64,000 bases of DNA from an uncultured Bacteroidales bacterium (GTDB lineage Bacteria > Bacteroidota > Bacteroidia > Bacteroidales > Bacteroidaceae), in the NCBI GenBank assembly GCA_902800925.1, contig CADCGD010000002.1, positions 1 to 64,000 of the forward strand. The letters are read 5' to 3'. The position numbers and the translations under genes are program-made. The number at the start of each line of letters is the position of its first letter. Position 1 is the stretch's first letter. Positions 16,496 through 23,698 of the stretch are shown piece after piece. The notes beneath the pieces are model-generated. The model did not search any database. It saw only the letters and a list, made by a program, of their open reading frames with translations, and was not told the origin of the DNA.

Positions 16496-18778
16496 TTAAT
16501 TGATAATTGACAATTGAGAATTGATAATTCCGATGGTGACTTCGCCACCATTCTTCAACGAGCCGAAAAGTATCTCGCGCATCAATAGCGGTTTCAGCTG
16601 CTGGGCTATGACACGATCCATCTCGCGGGCACCATATTCTGCCGTAAATCCTTCCTTAAGCAAATATTCAAAAGCCTCTGGTTTTAAGTACATTCGAACA
16701 TTCTTTACTTTAAGTTTAGCGTCCAGTTCGCGCAGCTTTTTTTTGAGGATGAGCGTCGCCATTTCCTTGTCCATATCGTGGAACACGACGGTGCCCGACA
16801 GACGGTTCAAGAACTCGGGTTTGAAGGTTCGCTTTACCTGTTTCATCATCGCCTCGCCACGACTGACGCTGCCGCTAAAGCCAATGCTCTGACCTGCAAA
16901 CTGCGCTCCGGCATTCGAGGTCATGATGAGTACTACGTTGCGGAAGTCGGCTTTGCGTCCTTTATTGTCCGTCAGTCGGGCATAGTCCATCACCTGCAAC
17001 AGGATGTTATAGATGTCCTGATGAGCCTTCTCAATTTCGTCCAGCAGCAACACGGCGTTGGGCGACTTGCGGATGGCATCCGTCAGCAGTCCGCCGTCCT
17101 CATAACCTACATAGCCCGCAGGCGAACCGATGAGTTTAGCCACAGCATGCTTCTCCGTATATTCGCTCATGTCGAAGCGTATCAGTTCGATGCCCAGTTC
17201 CTTGGCTAGCACACGTGCCACCTCCGTCTTTCCTACACCCGTAGGACCCACAAAGAGCAGCGAGGCCAGAGGTTTGTTGTCGTCGAGCAGTCCCGCGCGA
17301 GACATCTGGACGGATTCTACTACTTGGCGGATAGCCTCGTCCTGGCCGTAGATTTGAGTTGAAAGTTGAGCGTTGAGAGTTGAAAGTTTCTCGTAGTCAT
17401 CGTCCTTGGCAATGGCCAGCGCATCCACCTTGCAGGTTTTGGCTAAAACATCCGCAATGTCTGCCTTGCTGATGCTGACGACAGATTGCAACGCCACACT
17501 TTGACCGTTGGCCAAAGAACCGTCAGCCACACTTTCCGCTGCTGCTCCGGCCTCGTCGATGAGGTCGATGGCCTTGTCGGGCAGGAAGCGGTCGTTGACG
17601 AACTTGGCGCTGGCTTCTACGGCAAAATCAATAGCCTCGTCGTCGTACTTTACCTGGTGAAACTCCTCGTAGCGGGGCTGCAACTGGCGTAGGATATGTT
17701 TCGCCTCGTCAATTGTCGGCTCCGCGATGTCAATCTGTTGGAAACGGCGTATCATACCCTTCGAACGGGCAAAGTGGCGGTTATACTCTTCGTATGTCGT
17801 AGAGCCGATGAAGCGGATATTGCCCGCCTCCAGATAAGGCTTCAACATGTTTGACGCATCCATTGCCCCCTCGCCAGTAGCACCAGCCCCCACGAGTGTA
17901 TGTATCTCGTCAATGTACACAATGTTCGGCTGAGGCTCAGCAGGATAGGGCTGCTCAGCAGCAACACCATCCATAATCATCTTGATGCGGTTCTCGAAGT
18001 CACCGCGATACTGTGTACCAGCTAGCAATGTACCCATGTCCAGCTGATACACCTTGCAGCCCATCAGTCGTTCAGGTACCTTACCCTCTTCGATAAGTCG
18101 CACCAGTCCCCAGACCAGTGCCGTCTTGCCCACACCAGGCTCGCCTACATGCAGCGGATTGTTCTTGTCGCGGCGGCACAGTACCTGAATGGTTCGCTGC
18201 AACTCCTGCTTACGGCCAATCAGCGGATTCTGCTGCTGATACAGGTCGTTCATGCAAGTCACCAGTTTCTTCCAAGGAGCCTTGTCTGATAAGTTGGATT
18301 CCTCATCCACATCACCGCTCTTTGCCTCCAAGTCATCATCAAACTCATAGAAGTCAATCAGCTTACTCATGAAGTTTGCCTCCTTGCCATACAGACTTTC
18401 TTTCAACAAGTATGCCGCCCAAGAGTCTTCGAGTGCCAGAATTGCCTTCGTCAAATGCGGAATATCGAGTTCCTCCGCGCTACTCGACACCACAAACTGC
18501 ACAGCCAGTTCCAACACCTTTCCCATCTGCACAGAAGTCTCAGGGATATACTCTGTTCCTTCGGGCAATGATTCCACACCCTCCAAATATTCCTTGACGC
18601 GTTCCTCCAACTGAAAGGGACTATAGAAAATGTTAAGCGCCGCATTGAAGTTAAAGTCCTCTATTAATGCCAGCAATAGATGCTCGGGCATGATATACTC
18701 ATGTCGGTAGCCCTTGCAGCACTCGTATGCCTTGTTCAGTATTCTCGCTGCACGTTCTGTCTGTCTTATCTCTGCCAT
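16496..18778 (-). CDS. clpA: ClpA, AAA+ unfoldase of the ClpAP protease
   Basis: 760 residues. An N-terminal Clp repeat domain ([25 protein letters not shown]) precedes AAA domain 1 (Walker A GEPGVGKT, Walker [11 protein letters not shown]) and AAA domain 2 ([19 protein letters not shown]). The ClpP-binding tripeptide IGF (GQSIGFSG) and the LNR sensor region (PEFLNRLSG) follow, so ClpP binding is intact; clpP itself is not in this window. ClpA unfolds substrates delivered by ClpS. Two oddities: the linker just before AAA domain 2 reads [17 protein letters not shown], coded by GTTGAAAGTTGAG-type repeats (17357-17391), and the C-terminal residues INSQLSIIN are coded by an AATTGACAATTGAG repeat. 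Both are probably repeat insertions tolerated at the surface. Confidence 0.95.
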   Translation of the reverse strand: MAEIRQTERAARILNKAYECCKGYRHEYIMPEHLLLALIEDFNFNAALNIFYSPFQLEERVKEYLEGVESLPEGTEYIPETSVQMGKVLELAVQFVVSSSAEELDIPHLTKAILALEDSWAAYLLKESLYGKEANFMSKLIDFYEFDDDLEAKSGDVDEESNLSDKAPWKKLVTCMNDLYQQQNPLIGRKQELQRTIQVLCRRDKNNPLHVGEPGVGKTALVWGLVRLIEEGKVPERLMGCKVYQLDMGTLLAGTQYRGDFENRIKMIMDGVAAEQPYPAEPQPNIVYIDEIHTLVGAGATGEGAMDASNMLKPYLEAGNIRFIGSTTYEEYNRHFARSKGMIRRFQQIDIAEPTIDEAKHILRQLQPRYEEFHQVKYDDEAIDFAVEASAKFVNDRFLPDKAIDLIDEAGAAAESVADGSLANGQSVALQSVVSISKADIADVLAKTCKVDALAIAKDDDYEKLSTLNAQLSTQIYGQDEAIRQVVESVQMSRAGLLDDNKPLASLLFVGPTGVGKTEVARVLAKELGIELIRFDMSEYTEKHAVAKLIGSPAGYVGYEDGGLLTDAIRKSPNAVLLLDEIEKAHQDIYNILLQVMDYARLTDNKGRKADFRNVVLIMTSNAGAQFAGQSIGFSGSVSRGEAMMKQVKRTFKPEFLNRLSGTVVFHDMDKEMATLILKKKLRELDAKLKVKNVRMYLKPEAFEYLLKEGFTAEYGAREMDRVIAQQLKPLLMREILFGSLKNGGEVTIGIINSQLSIIN
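16497..16530 (-). repeat. AATTGA(C/G/T)AATTG repeat at the clpA 3' end
   Basis: Imperfect units of AATTGATAATTGACAATTGAGAATTG coding the last residues of ClpA and filling the space up to aat. A similar sequence lies at 47715-47745 between exporter genes. Confidence 0.7.
17357..17391 (-). repeat. In-frame GTTGAAAGTTGAG repeat inside clpA
   Basis: Direct units AGTTGAAAGTTGAGCGTTGAG, read on the minus strand as STLNAQLST, placed in the linker between the two ATPase domains. Confidence 0.65.
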
Positions 18779-18810
18779 TCTTACCTTTTTACTTTTTTAC
18801 CTTTTTACCT
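18779..18810 (-). repeat. TTACCTTTTTAC tandem repeat between clpS and clpA
   Basis: Three pyrimidine-rich units (TTACCTTTTTAC, TTTTTTACC, TTTTTACC) fill the 32 bases between clpS and clpA. On the minus strand they read as purine-rich GGTAAAAAGG upstream of the clpA start and could act in ribosome binding. Confidence 0.6.
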
Positions 18811-19119
18811 TTAACTCTCTTCCGGTTCCACGGTCAAACGTAGCGGATACCCCTGTTCCCGCGCCATATTCGTTGCCTTGCGGACTTTCGATACGGCGAT
18901 ATCGTAGCTGTAGATTCCCACCACGGCCTTGTCCGAGTGGTGCACCTGCAACATCAATGCCTGCGCCTCTTCTTCGCTCTTTAGGAATACCTGTACCAGT
19001 ATCATCACCACAAACTCCATCGTCGTGAAGTCGTCGTTGTAGATAATCACCTTATAGCGCCGCGGTTCCTTCAGGTTTGTCCGCTGCCTTTCCCTTATCT
19101 GTGATTGTTCTTTTGCCAT
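18811..19119 (-). CDS. clpS: ClpS, N-degron adaptor for ClpA
   Basis: 102 residues, the standard size. The family core RRYKVIIYNDDFTTMEFVVMIL carries the ND-D residues that bind the substrate's N-terminal amino group, followed by LKSEEEAQALMLQVHHSDKAVVG with the HxxDKAxVG signature. ClpS recognises N-terminal Leu, Phe, Tyr and Trp and hands the substrate to ClpA. It is first in the minus-strand clpS-clpA-aat unit. Upstream on its strand there is a TACTTTTG that fits the -7 box of a Bacteroidetes promoter (19139-19146), but no well-spaced TTTG was found, so the promoter is uncertain. A divergent promoter for the gene at 19205 shares this intergenic space. Confidence 0.95.
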   Translation of the reverse strand: MAKEQSQIRERQRTNLKEPRRYKVIIYNDDFTTMEFVVMILVQVFLKSEEEAQALMLQVHHSDKAVVGIYSYDIAVSKVRKATNMAREQGYPLRLTVEPEES

Positions 19120-19164
19120 ATCCTAACTGTTTCTTCTGCAAAAGTACAATATTTCCCGGATATA

Positions 19165-19196
19165 TTTGCCTATTTGCAAAAAATAATGTAAGTTTG
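19165..19196 (+). promoter_or_regulatory. Bacteroidetes-type promoter for the DNA-repair cluster
   Basis: TTTG at 19165-19168, a 20-base spacer, then TAAGTTTG at 19189-19196 match the -33/-7 consensus (TTTG, TAnnTTTG). The start codon at 19205 is only eight bases after the -7 box, so either the leader is nearly absent or translation begins at the ATG 18 bases further in (MEKLRIL). Confidence 0.6.
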
Positions 19197-19204
19197 CAGT
19201 CGTT

Positions 19205-20494
19205 ATGCTGACAGAGAAGACGATGGAGAAACTGCGGATACTCGCAGAGTCGGCGAAGTACGACGTGTCGTGCTCGTCGAGCGGCACTGTGCGCAAAGGT
19301 AAGCAGGGCATGGTGGGTTCTACGGTAGGTGGCGTGGGCATCTGTCACTCGTTTGCCGATGACGGGCGCTGCATCTCGCTGCTGAAGGTGATGTTGACGA
19401 ATTACTGCATGTACGACTGCGCCTACTGCATCAATCGCCGCTCCAATGACATCAAGCGGGCAACGCTCTCGGTCAGCGAACTGGAGGAAATCACGATGGA
19501 GTTCTATCGCAGAAACTACATCGAGGGGCTGTTCCTGTCGAGCGGTGTCGTGCGCAATCCTGACTATACGATGGAGCGGCTGACGGCTATCGCTCGCGAC
19601 CTCAGAACCGTTCACCGCTTTAATGGCTACATCCACTTGAAGAGCATCCCAGGCTGTTCGCAGGAACTGCTCAATGAGGCTGGGCGTTATGCCGACCGCA
19701 TGAGCGTGAACATCGAGATACCCAAAGAGGAGTCGCTGAAACTATTGGCACCCGAGAAGGACCACAAGAGCGTGTTCCAACCGATGAAGATGATTCAACA
19801 GGGTGTGCTGGAGAATAAAGAGGATCGTAAGAAATACCGCCATGCCCCACGATTTGTGCCAGCTGGTCAGTCTACACAGATGATTGTGGGGGCTACGAAG
19901 GAGAGTGATTTGGATATCCTGAAAATGTCCAATGCACTGTATCAGCAGCCCACCATGCGTCGCGTATATTATTCTGGCTATGTGAGCGTGAACACCTATG
20001 ACCCGCGACTGCCAATACTCAAGCAGCCGCCATTGGTACGCGAGAATCGACTGTATCAGGCTGACTGGTTGCTGCGATTCTATCATTTTAGCGTCGATGA
20101 GATCGTCGACGAGATGCATGCGAACCTTGATTTGGAGGTAGATCCGAAGCTCGCGTGGGCACTTAGGCATCCGGAATGCTTTCCTGTGGACATCAATACG
20201 GCTGACTACGAGATGCTTTTGAGGGTGCCAGGGCTGGGTACCAAGTCGGCCTGGCTCATCGTGAATTCGCGACGATTCAACCGTCTCACATCATTCGACC
20301 TGAAGAAGATGGGTGTAGTGATGAAGAAGGCGAAGTATTTTATTACGTGCAACGAGTTGACCTCTCAGTTCTCGCAGCCCATCATCGGCATCAATGAGTT
20401 GCGGCCAGAGCGACTGCGACCGCTGCTCATCTCGAAAGCCCAACAGAAACGGGCAGCGGAAGAAATGCAACTAAAACTGGATTTTGGAGAATGA
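19205..20494 (+). CDS. Putative DNA modification/repair radical SAM protein (TIGR03916 type)
   Basis: 429 residues. The radical SAM motif is in NYCMYDCAYC (CxxxCxxC), preceded by GICHSFADDGRCISLLKVM. TPS-like barrel segments (EGLFLSSGVVRNPDYTMER, YIHLKSIPGC, MSVNIEIP) follow. A helix-hairpin-helix-like stretch near the C-terminus (VDINTADYEMLLRVPGLGTKSAWLIV) is expected to bind DNA. These features match the family of radical SAM proteins linked to uracil-DNA glycosylases. It overlaps the next gene by ATGA, and that next gene is the regular partner of this family. The reaction is unknown; a DNA repair or modification role is inferred from the HhH motif and from the alkylation and glycosylase genes downstream. 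A promoter lies directly upstream. Confidence 0.85.
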   Translation: MLTEKTMEKLRILAESAKYDVSCSSSGTVRKGKQGMVGSTVGGVGICHSFADDGRCISLLKVMLTNYCMYDCAYCINRRSNDIKRATLSVSELEEITMEFYRRNYIEGLFLSSGVVRNPDYTMERLTAIARDLRTVHRFNGYIHLKSIPGCSQELLNEAGRYADRMSVNIEIPKEESLKLLAPEKDHKSVFQPMKMIQQGVLENKEDRKKYRHAPRFVPAGQSTQMIVGATKESDLDILKMSNALYQQPTMRRVYYSGYVSVNTYDPRLPILKQPPLVRENRLYQADWLLRFYHFSVDEIVDEMHANLDLEVDPKLAWALRHPECFPVDINTADYEMLLRVPGLGTKSAWLIVNSRRFNRLTSFDLKKMGVVMKKAKYFITCNELTSQFSQPIIGINELRPERLRPLLISKAQQKRAAEEMQLKLDFGE

Positions 20495-21294
20495 CGGTAT
20501 ATGTGTTTGATGGAACGATGGACGGGCTGCTGACGGCGGTGTTCGACGCATTCCTTTTGAAGGAGCAACCAGAGCAGTTACTCGCTGAGGGCGACGCCTT
20601 GCCGCTGTTTTGTGACCATACCTATCATGTGACGACAGACGAGGAGAAGGCTCGACGAGTTTGGGCAGGACTGGAGAAGAAACTTAGTCGTGAGGCTCTG
20701 CGATTGATTTCCGTCAGTTGGCTGTCGGAACTGCGGGAGCTGAACACACCGTTGTTCCAATATGTCTGTAAGGTGTTCCGACAAGGCGATATATCGCGGA
20801 ACTTCGCTGATGCTGATGTGTTGGCTGTGACGAATATTGCCCGCAGAGTGCTACATGAACAACTGAGGATGAAGCAGTTTATCCGCTTCCAGAAAGCAAA
20901 GGACGGCACGTATCTGGGCGTCGTTTCGCCGGACCACAACGTGTTGCCCATCATCATCGACCATTTTCAAGACCGATTTAACGACCAGCCGTGGCTGATA
21001 TATGATGCGAAGCGGCACTATGGGTATTATTATAGCCTCACCCCCGGCCCCTCTCCAAAGGGCGAGGGGAGTAATATGCCCATCCGTGTCAGCTTCGAGG
21101 ACGAGGCTACTGTGCCGTTTGATTTATCGAATGGAAAACTTGATGCTGAAGTGCTGAGCGACAACGACCAGTTGTTCCAGGATCTCTGGCGCACCTACTT
21201 TAAGGCCATCTGTATCAAGGAGCGCATGAATCCCCGCAAACAGTTGAAGGATATGCCACGTCGCTATTGGAAATATATGACAGAAAAGAACTAA
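20491..21294 (+). CDS. Probable DNA metabolism protein (TIGR03915/DUF4130 type)
   Basis: 267 residues. The pattern TVYVFDGTMDGLLTAVFDAF at the start, VANIARRVLHEQLRMKQFIRF-like text in the middle, DHFQDRFNDQPWLIYDAKRHYGYYY, and the ending RMNPRKQLKDMPRRYWKYMTE identify the partner of the radical SAM protein encoded just before (ATGA overlap). In other bacteria this family is found fused to a uracil-DNA glycosylase domain. A short insert SLTPGPSPKGEGSN (about residues 182-195) is coded by a palindromic dispersed repeat, between YYY and the conserved PIRVSFED strand. The frame is preserved and the protein is otherwise complete. The exact activity is unknown. Confidence 0.82.
   Translation: MTVYVFDGTMDGLLTAVFDAFLLKEQPEQLLAEGDALPLFCDHTYHVTTDEEKARRVWAGLEKKLSREALRLISVSWLSELRELNTPLFQYVCKVFRQGDISRNFADADVLAVTNIARRVLHEQLRMKQFIRFQKAKDGTYLGVVSPDHNVLPIIIDHFQDRFNDQPWLIYDAKRHYGYYYSLTPGPSPKGEGSNMPIRVSFEDEATVPFDLSNGKLDAEVLSDNDQLFQDLWRTYFKAICIKERMNPRKQLKDMPRRYWKYMTEKN
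21036..21071 (+). repeat. Palindromic dispersed repeat, in frame (codes LTPGPSPKGEG)
   Basis: Starts CCTCACCCCCGGCCCCTCTC and ends AAAGGGCGAGGGGA. The CCCCTCTCC/GGCGAGGGG arms form a near-perfect hairpin. Second copy at 22066-22100. Confidence 0.88.
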
Positions 21295-21301
21295 GATATT
21301 G

Positions 21302-22978
21302 ATGACAGCAAAAGAGATAATAGCGTATATGGAATCGCTGCAGAATGAGGAGCAGCGAAGGATACTCATGGGGTTCTTTAAGACGGGGCCTGGCGAATAT
21401 GGAGAGGGCGACGAGTTCTTGGGACTGAAGGTGCCGCAGACAAGGGAGGTGGTGAAGATGGCATTGAACATAGACCATGGACCATTGACCATTGATGAGG
21501 TGCCAGAACTGCTGATGAGTAAATGGCACGAGGTGAGGCTTTGTGGGTTGCTGATTCTCGTCGCGAAGTTCGAGAAACTGGCCACCAAACGATTGGAGAA
21601 TGACGAGAAGGCCATCCGTGGACGAGACGAGATTCTCACGATGTACCTCAAATATGCGGAACGGGCAAATAACTGGGACCTTGTAGATTTATCCGTCCAT
21701 AAAATCCTTGGGCATTGGCTGTTGTTACCATCAAATTTAGGCGATAAGGACAATAAGATAAAGGTACTTGATGGTTTAGCCCAGAGCGATAACCTTTGGA
21801 AGCAGCGGATGAGTATCGTGTGTTCATGGAAGACTTCGCAGATGGGCGACCCGTCGTGGTGCTTGCGCTATGCTGAGATACATTTGCATCATCCGCATGA
21901 CTTGATGCATAAGGCTGTGGGCTGGATGTTAAGGGAGATGGGGAAGCGCGTATCGATGGACTTGCTTCGTGACTTCCTGCGTCAACATGCCCACGAGATG
22001 CCTCGCACCATGCTTCGCTATGCCATTGAGAAGATGTCGGAGAAAGAACGACAGGAGTGGATGGGCCTCACCCCTAGCCCCTCTCCAAAGGGAGAGGGGA
22101 ACTATGTTGGCAAAGTAATCAAGTATGCAGGTGTCCCTGTGCCGGACTTTGTGGAGATGATTCTGAAGGGTGGCGATGAGGCGATGTACTACCTATTGCA
22201 CGACCGTTTGAAGCACCCTTTGCACGACCGCTATGAAGCCTACAGCAACCATCTCTGCGACGATTACGAGGATGTCATCGATGATTTCTTCCTCTATCTT
22301 CGTGAAAATGGACGCTATCCATATGAGCCGCTACAGCGTATCAAGAAGAAGGCGTCTTTTGAAACGTGGCTGCTCAACACCTTCCGCAACTATCTGAGCA
22401 ATCGGGCTGAGACTGAAGGGCAGGGATTTTCTTCGCAGCCAAACTGCGAAGCACACTCATTGATAGTAAGCGATGGTGGTATAGGCGATGAGGAAAAGAT
22501 TCGTATTGTGTCGCGATTGATTGCCTACGCTCATCAGGTGTTTTATCCACGAGGCCGCTTTATTTTCCTCCGTTCCCTGTTGACCATGCTTAACAAGCAA
22601 AGGGCGGTACCCAACAAGGAAATGGCTGAGGCGCTCGATATGTCAGATTTGGCCTATCGCGTTGCTGTCTATCGCATGAAACAGAATGTCAAGCGGTTCC
22701 GTGAGCGTCTGCTCAATGGTGAAACAGTCAGACTCGATGATGAACACCAGCAGATGGCTGACTATATCAACCGTGACTTTATTCATCTCTATCCGACACT
22801 TTTCCGCATTTACTTAGAATGTATTGATACACTCAAGACTAGCACTGCTGTGAAAGATCTTCGCAAACAGTATCTCGAAGAGCGGGGCTATGCTGTCCAT
22901 GAACCAAATGCAGATAGCCCCATCCGTGTCCGTATTCCCGCATTCTGGGAGAAACTGAATCGTTGGATTACAATATAA
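21302..22978 (+). CDS. AlkD-like DNA alkylation repair protein fused to a sigma-factor-like domain
   Basis: 558 residues from ATG 21302 (a TTG three bases earlier is also in frame). Residues 1-254 form a HEAT-repeat AlkD-type DNA alkylation repair region (GEGDEFLGLKVPQTREV, WHEVRLCGLLILV, NNWDLVDLSVHKILGHWL, HPHDLMHKAVGWMLREMGK); these enzymes excise alkylated bases. Residues about 270-558 look like a diverged sigma-70-family protein: a region-2-like DDYEDVIDDFFLYL...FETWLLNTFRNYLSNR and a region-4-like helix-turn-helix (NKEMAEALDMSDLAYRVAVYRMKQNVKRFRERL). The two halves meet exactly at LTPSPSPKGEGN, coded by the palindromic repeat at 22066. Two once-separate genes therefore appear to have been joined by repeat insertion. 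Whether the product works as one chain is unknown. Confidence 0.78.
   Translation: MTAKEIIAYMESLQNEEQRRILMGFFKTGPGEYGEGDEFLGLKVPQTREVVKMALNIDHGPLTIDEVPELLMSKWHEVRLCGLLILVAKFEKLATKRLENDEKAIRGRDEILTMYLKYAERANNWDLVDLSVHKILGHWLLLPSNLGDKDNKIKVLDGLAQSDNLWKQRMSIVCSWKTSQMGDPSWCLRYAEIHLHHPHDLMHKAVGWMLREMGKRVSMDLLRDFLRQHAHEMPRTMLRYAIEKMSEKERQEWMGLTPSPSPKGEGNYVGKVIKYAGVPVPDFVEMILKGGDEAMYYLLHDRLKHPLHDRYEAYSNHLCDDYEDVIDDFFLYLRENGRYPYEPLQRIKKKASFETWLLNTFRNYLSNRAETEGQGFSSQPNCEAHSLIVSDGGIGDEEKIRIVSRLIAYAHQVFYPRGRFIFLRSLLTMLNKQRAVPNKEMAEALDMSDLAYRVAVYRMKQNVKRFRERLLNGETVRLDDEHQQMADYINRDFIHLYPTLFRIYLECIDTLKTSTAVKDLRKQYLEERGYAVHEPNADSPIRVRIPAFWEKLNRWITI
21471..21495 (+). repeat. ACCATTG tandem repeat inside the AlkD-like part
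   Basis: TAGACCATGGACCATTGACC continuing ATTGA: three ACCATKG units, coding IDHGPLTID in a loop of the HEAT array. Confidence 0.6.
22066..22100 (+). repeat. Palindromic dispersed repeat at the AlkD/sigma junction
   Basis: A second copy of the 21036-21071 repeat. CCCCTCTCC at 22078-22086 and GGAGAGGGG at 22091-22099 form a perfect 9-base stem with an AAAG loop. In frame, coding LTPSPSPKGEG. Confidence 0.9.
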
Positions 22979-22983
22979 AGACT

Positions 22984-23592
22984 ATGACCTCTTATCTTAA
23001 TATAGAGAATATTGAACGCAGTAAGGATGGGGTGGAGTACCATCCCTTGCGTCCCTTCCTACCCGAGAATGCGAAGGTGCTGTTCCTAGGTAGTTTCCCG
23101 CCACAGCGAAAACGGTGGTGTATGGATTTTTACTATCCGAATTTTATCAATGACCACTGGCGCATTGAGGGACAGATATTCTTTGGTGACAAGAACCATT
23201 TCGTGGATGTGCTAAACAAGCGTTTTAAGATTGACGAGATTGTGGCCTTCTGCAAAGAGAAAGGGCTTGCCTTCTTTGATACCTCTACGGCCATCCGTCG
23301 CCTGCAGGACAATGCCTCCGATAAGTTCCTTGAAGTGGTGGAGTCTACCGACATCCCGGCCTTGCTTCAGCAGCTGCCCCATCTTCGTGCCATCGTTACC
23401 ACAGGCGAAAAGGCCACAGAGACTATCTGCGCCTCCCTTGGCATCTCGAATATTCCCAAGGTGAACACATCTGTTGAGGTTTCGAACGGTTTGATTCTAT
23501 ATAGATTGCCTAGCAGTTCCCGTGCTTACCCATTGTCCTTCGACAAAAAGGTGGAGGCCTATCGTCAGTTCTTTAACTCTGATATAACATAA
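22984..23592 (+). CDS. Uracil-DNA glycosylase family protein
   Basis: 202 residues from ATG 22984, five bases after the preceding stop; an in-frame TTG within the previous gene is rejected. The start of the fold, AKVLFLGSFPPQRKRWCMDFYYPN, matches the water-activating loop region (GxxPp) of the UDG superfamily as seen in mismatch/single-strand-type members. LRAIVTTGEKATETIC forms the central strand-helix, and LYRLPSSSRAYPLSFDKK the DNA-intercalation segment (LPSSSxA). It is last in the repair cluster that starts at 19205. The exact base specificity (uracil, hypoxanthine, mismatched T) cannot be read from the sequence. Confidence 0.8.
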   Translation: MTSYLNIENIERSKDGVEYHPLRPFLPENAKVLFLGSFPPQRKRWCMDFYYPNFINDHWRIEGQIFFGDKNHFVDVLNKRFKIDEIVAFCKEKGLAFFDTSTAIRRLQDNASDKFLEVVESTDIPALLQQLPHLRAIVTTGEKATETICASLGISNIPKVNTSVEVSNGLILYRLPSSSRAYPLSFDKKVEAYRQFFNSDIT

Positions 23593-23615
23593 TTTAACTA
23601 TAAATACGGATAGAT

Positions 23616-23649
23616 TTTGTTCATATCCCCTTTTTTTATTGTACCTTTG
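23616..23649 (+). promoter_or_regulatory. Promoter of the nonribosomal peptide operon
   Basis: TTTG at 23616-23619, 22 bases, then TACCTTTG at 23642-23649. The spacer is one to two bases longer than usual. About 50 bases separate the -7 box from the GTG start at 23699. No terminator is seen between here and 50807, so the whole 27 kb could be one transcript. Confidence 0.65.
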
Positions 23650-23698
23650 CAACCATATTATTATGACCTAGAGTATTAATTAGACATTTGAATAAATA

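Noticed and set aside
21036..22100. Palindromic repeats as an insertion sequence
   Set aside because: They are about 35 bases long, lack a transposase and have no target duplications visible. They are short dispersed repeats.
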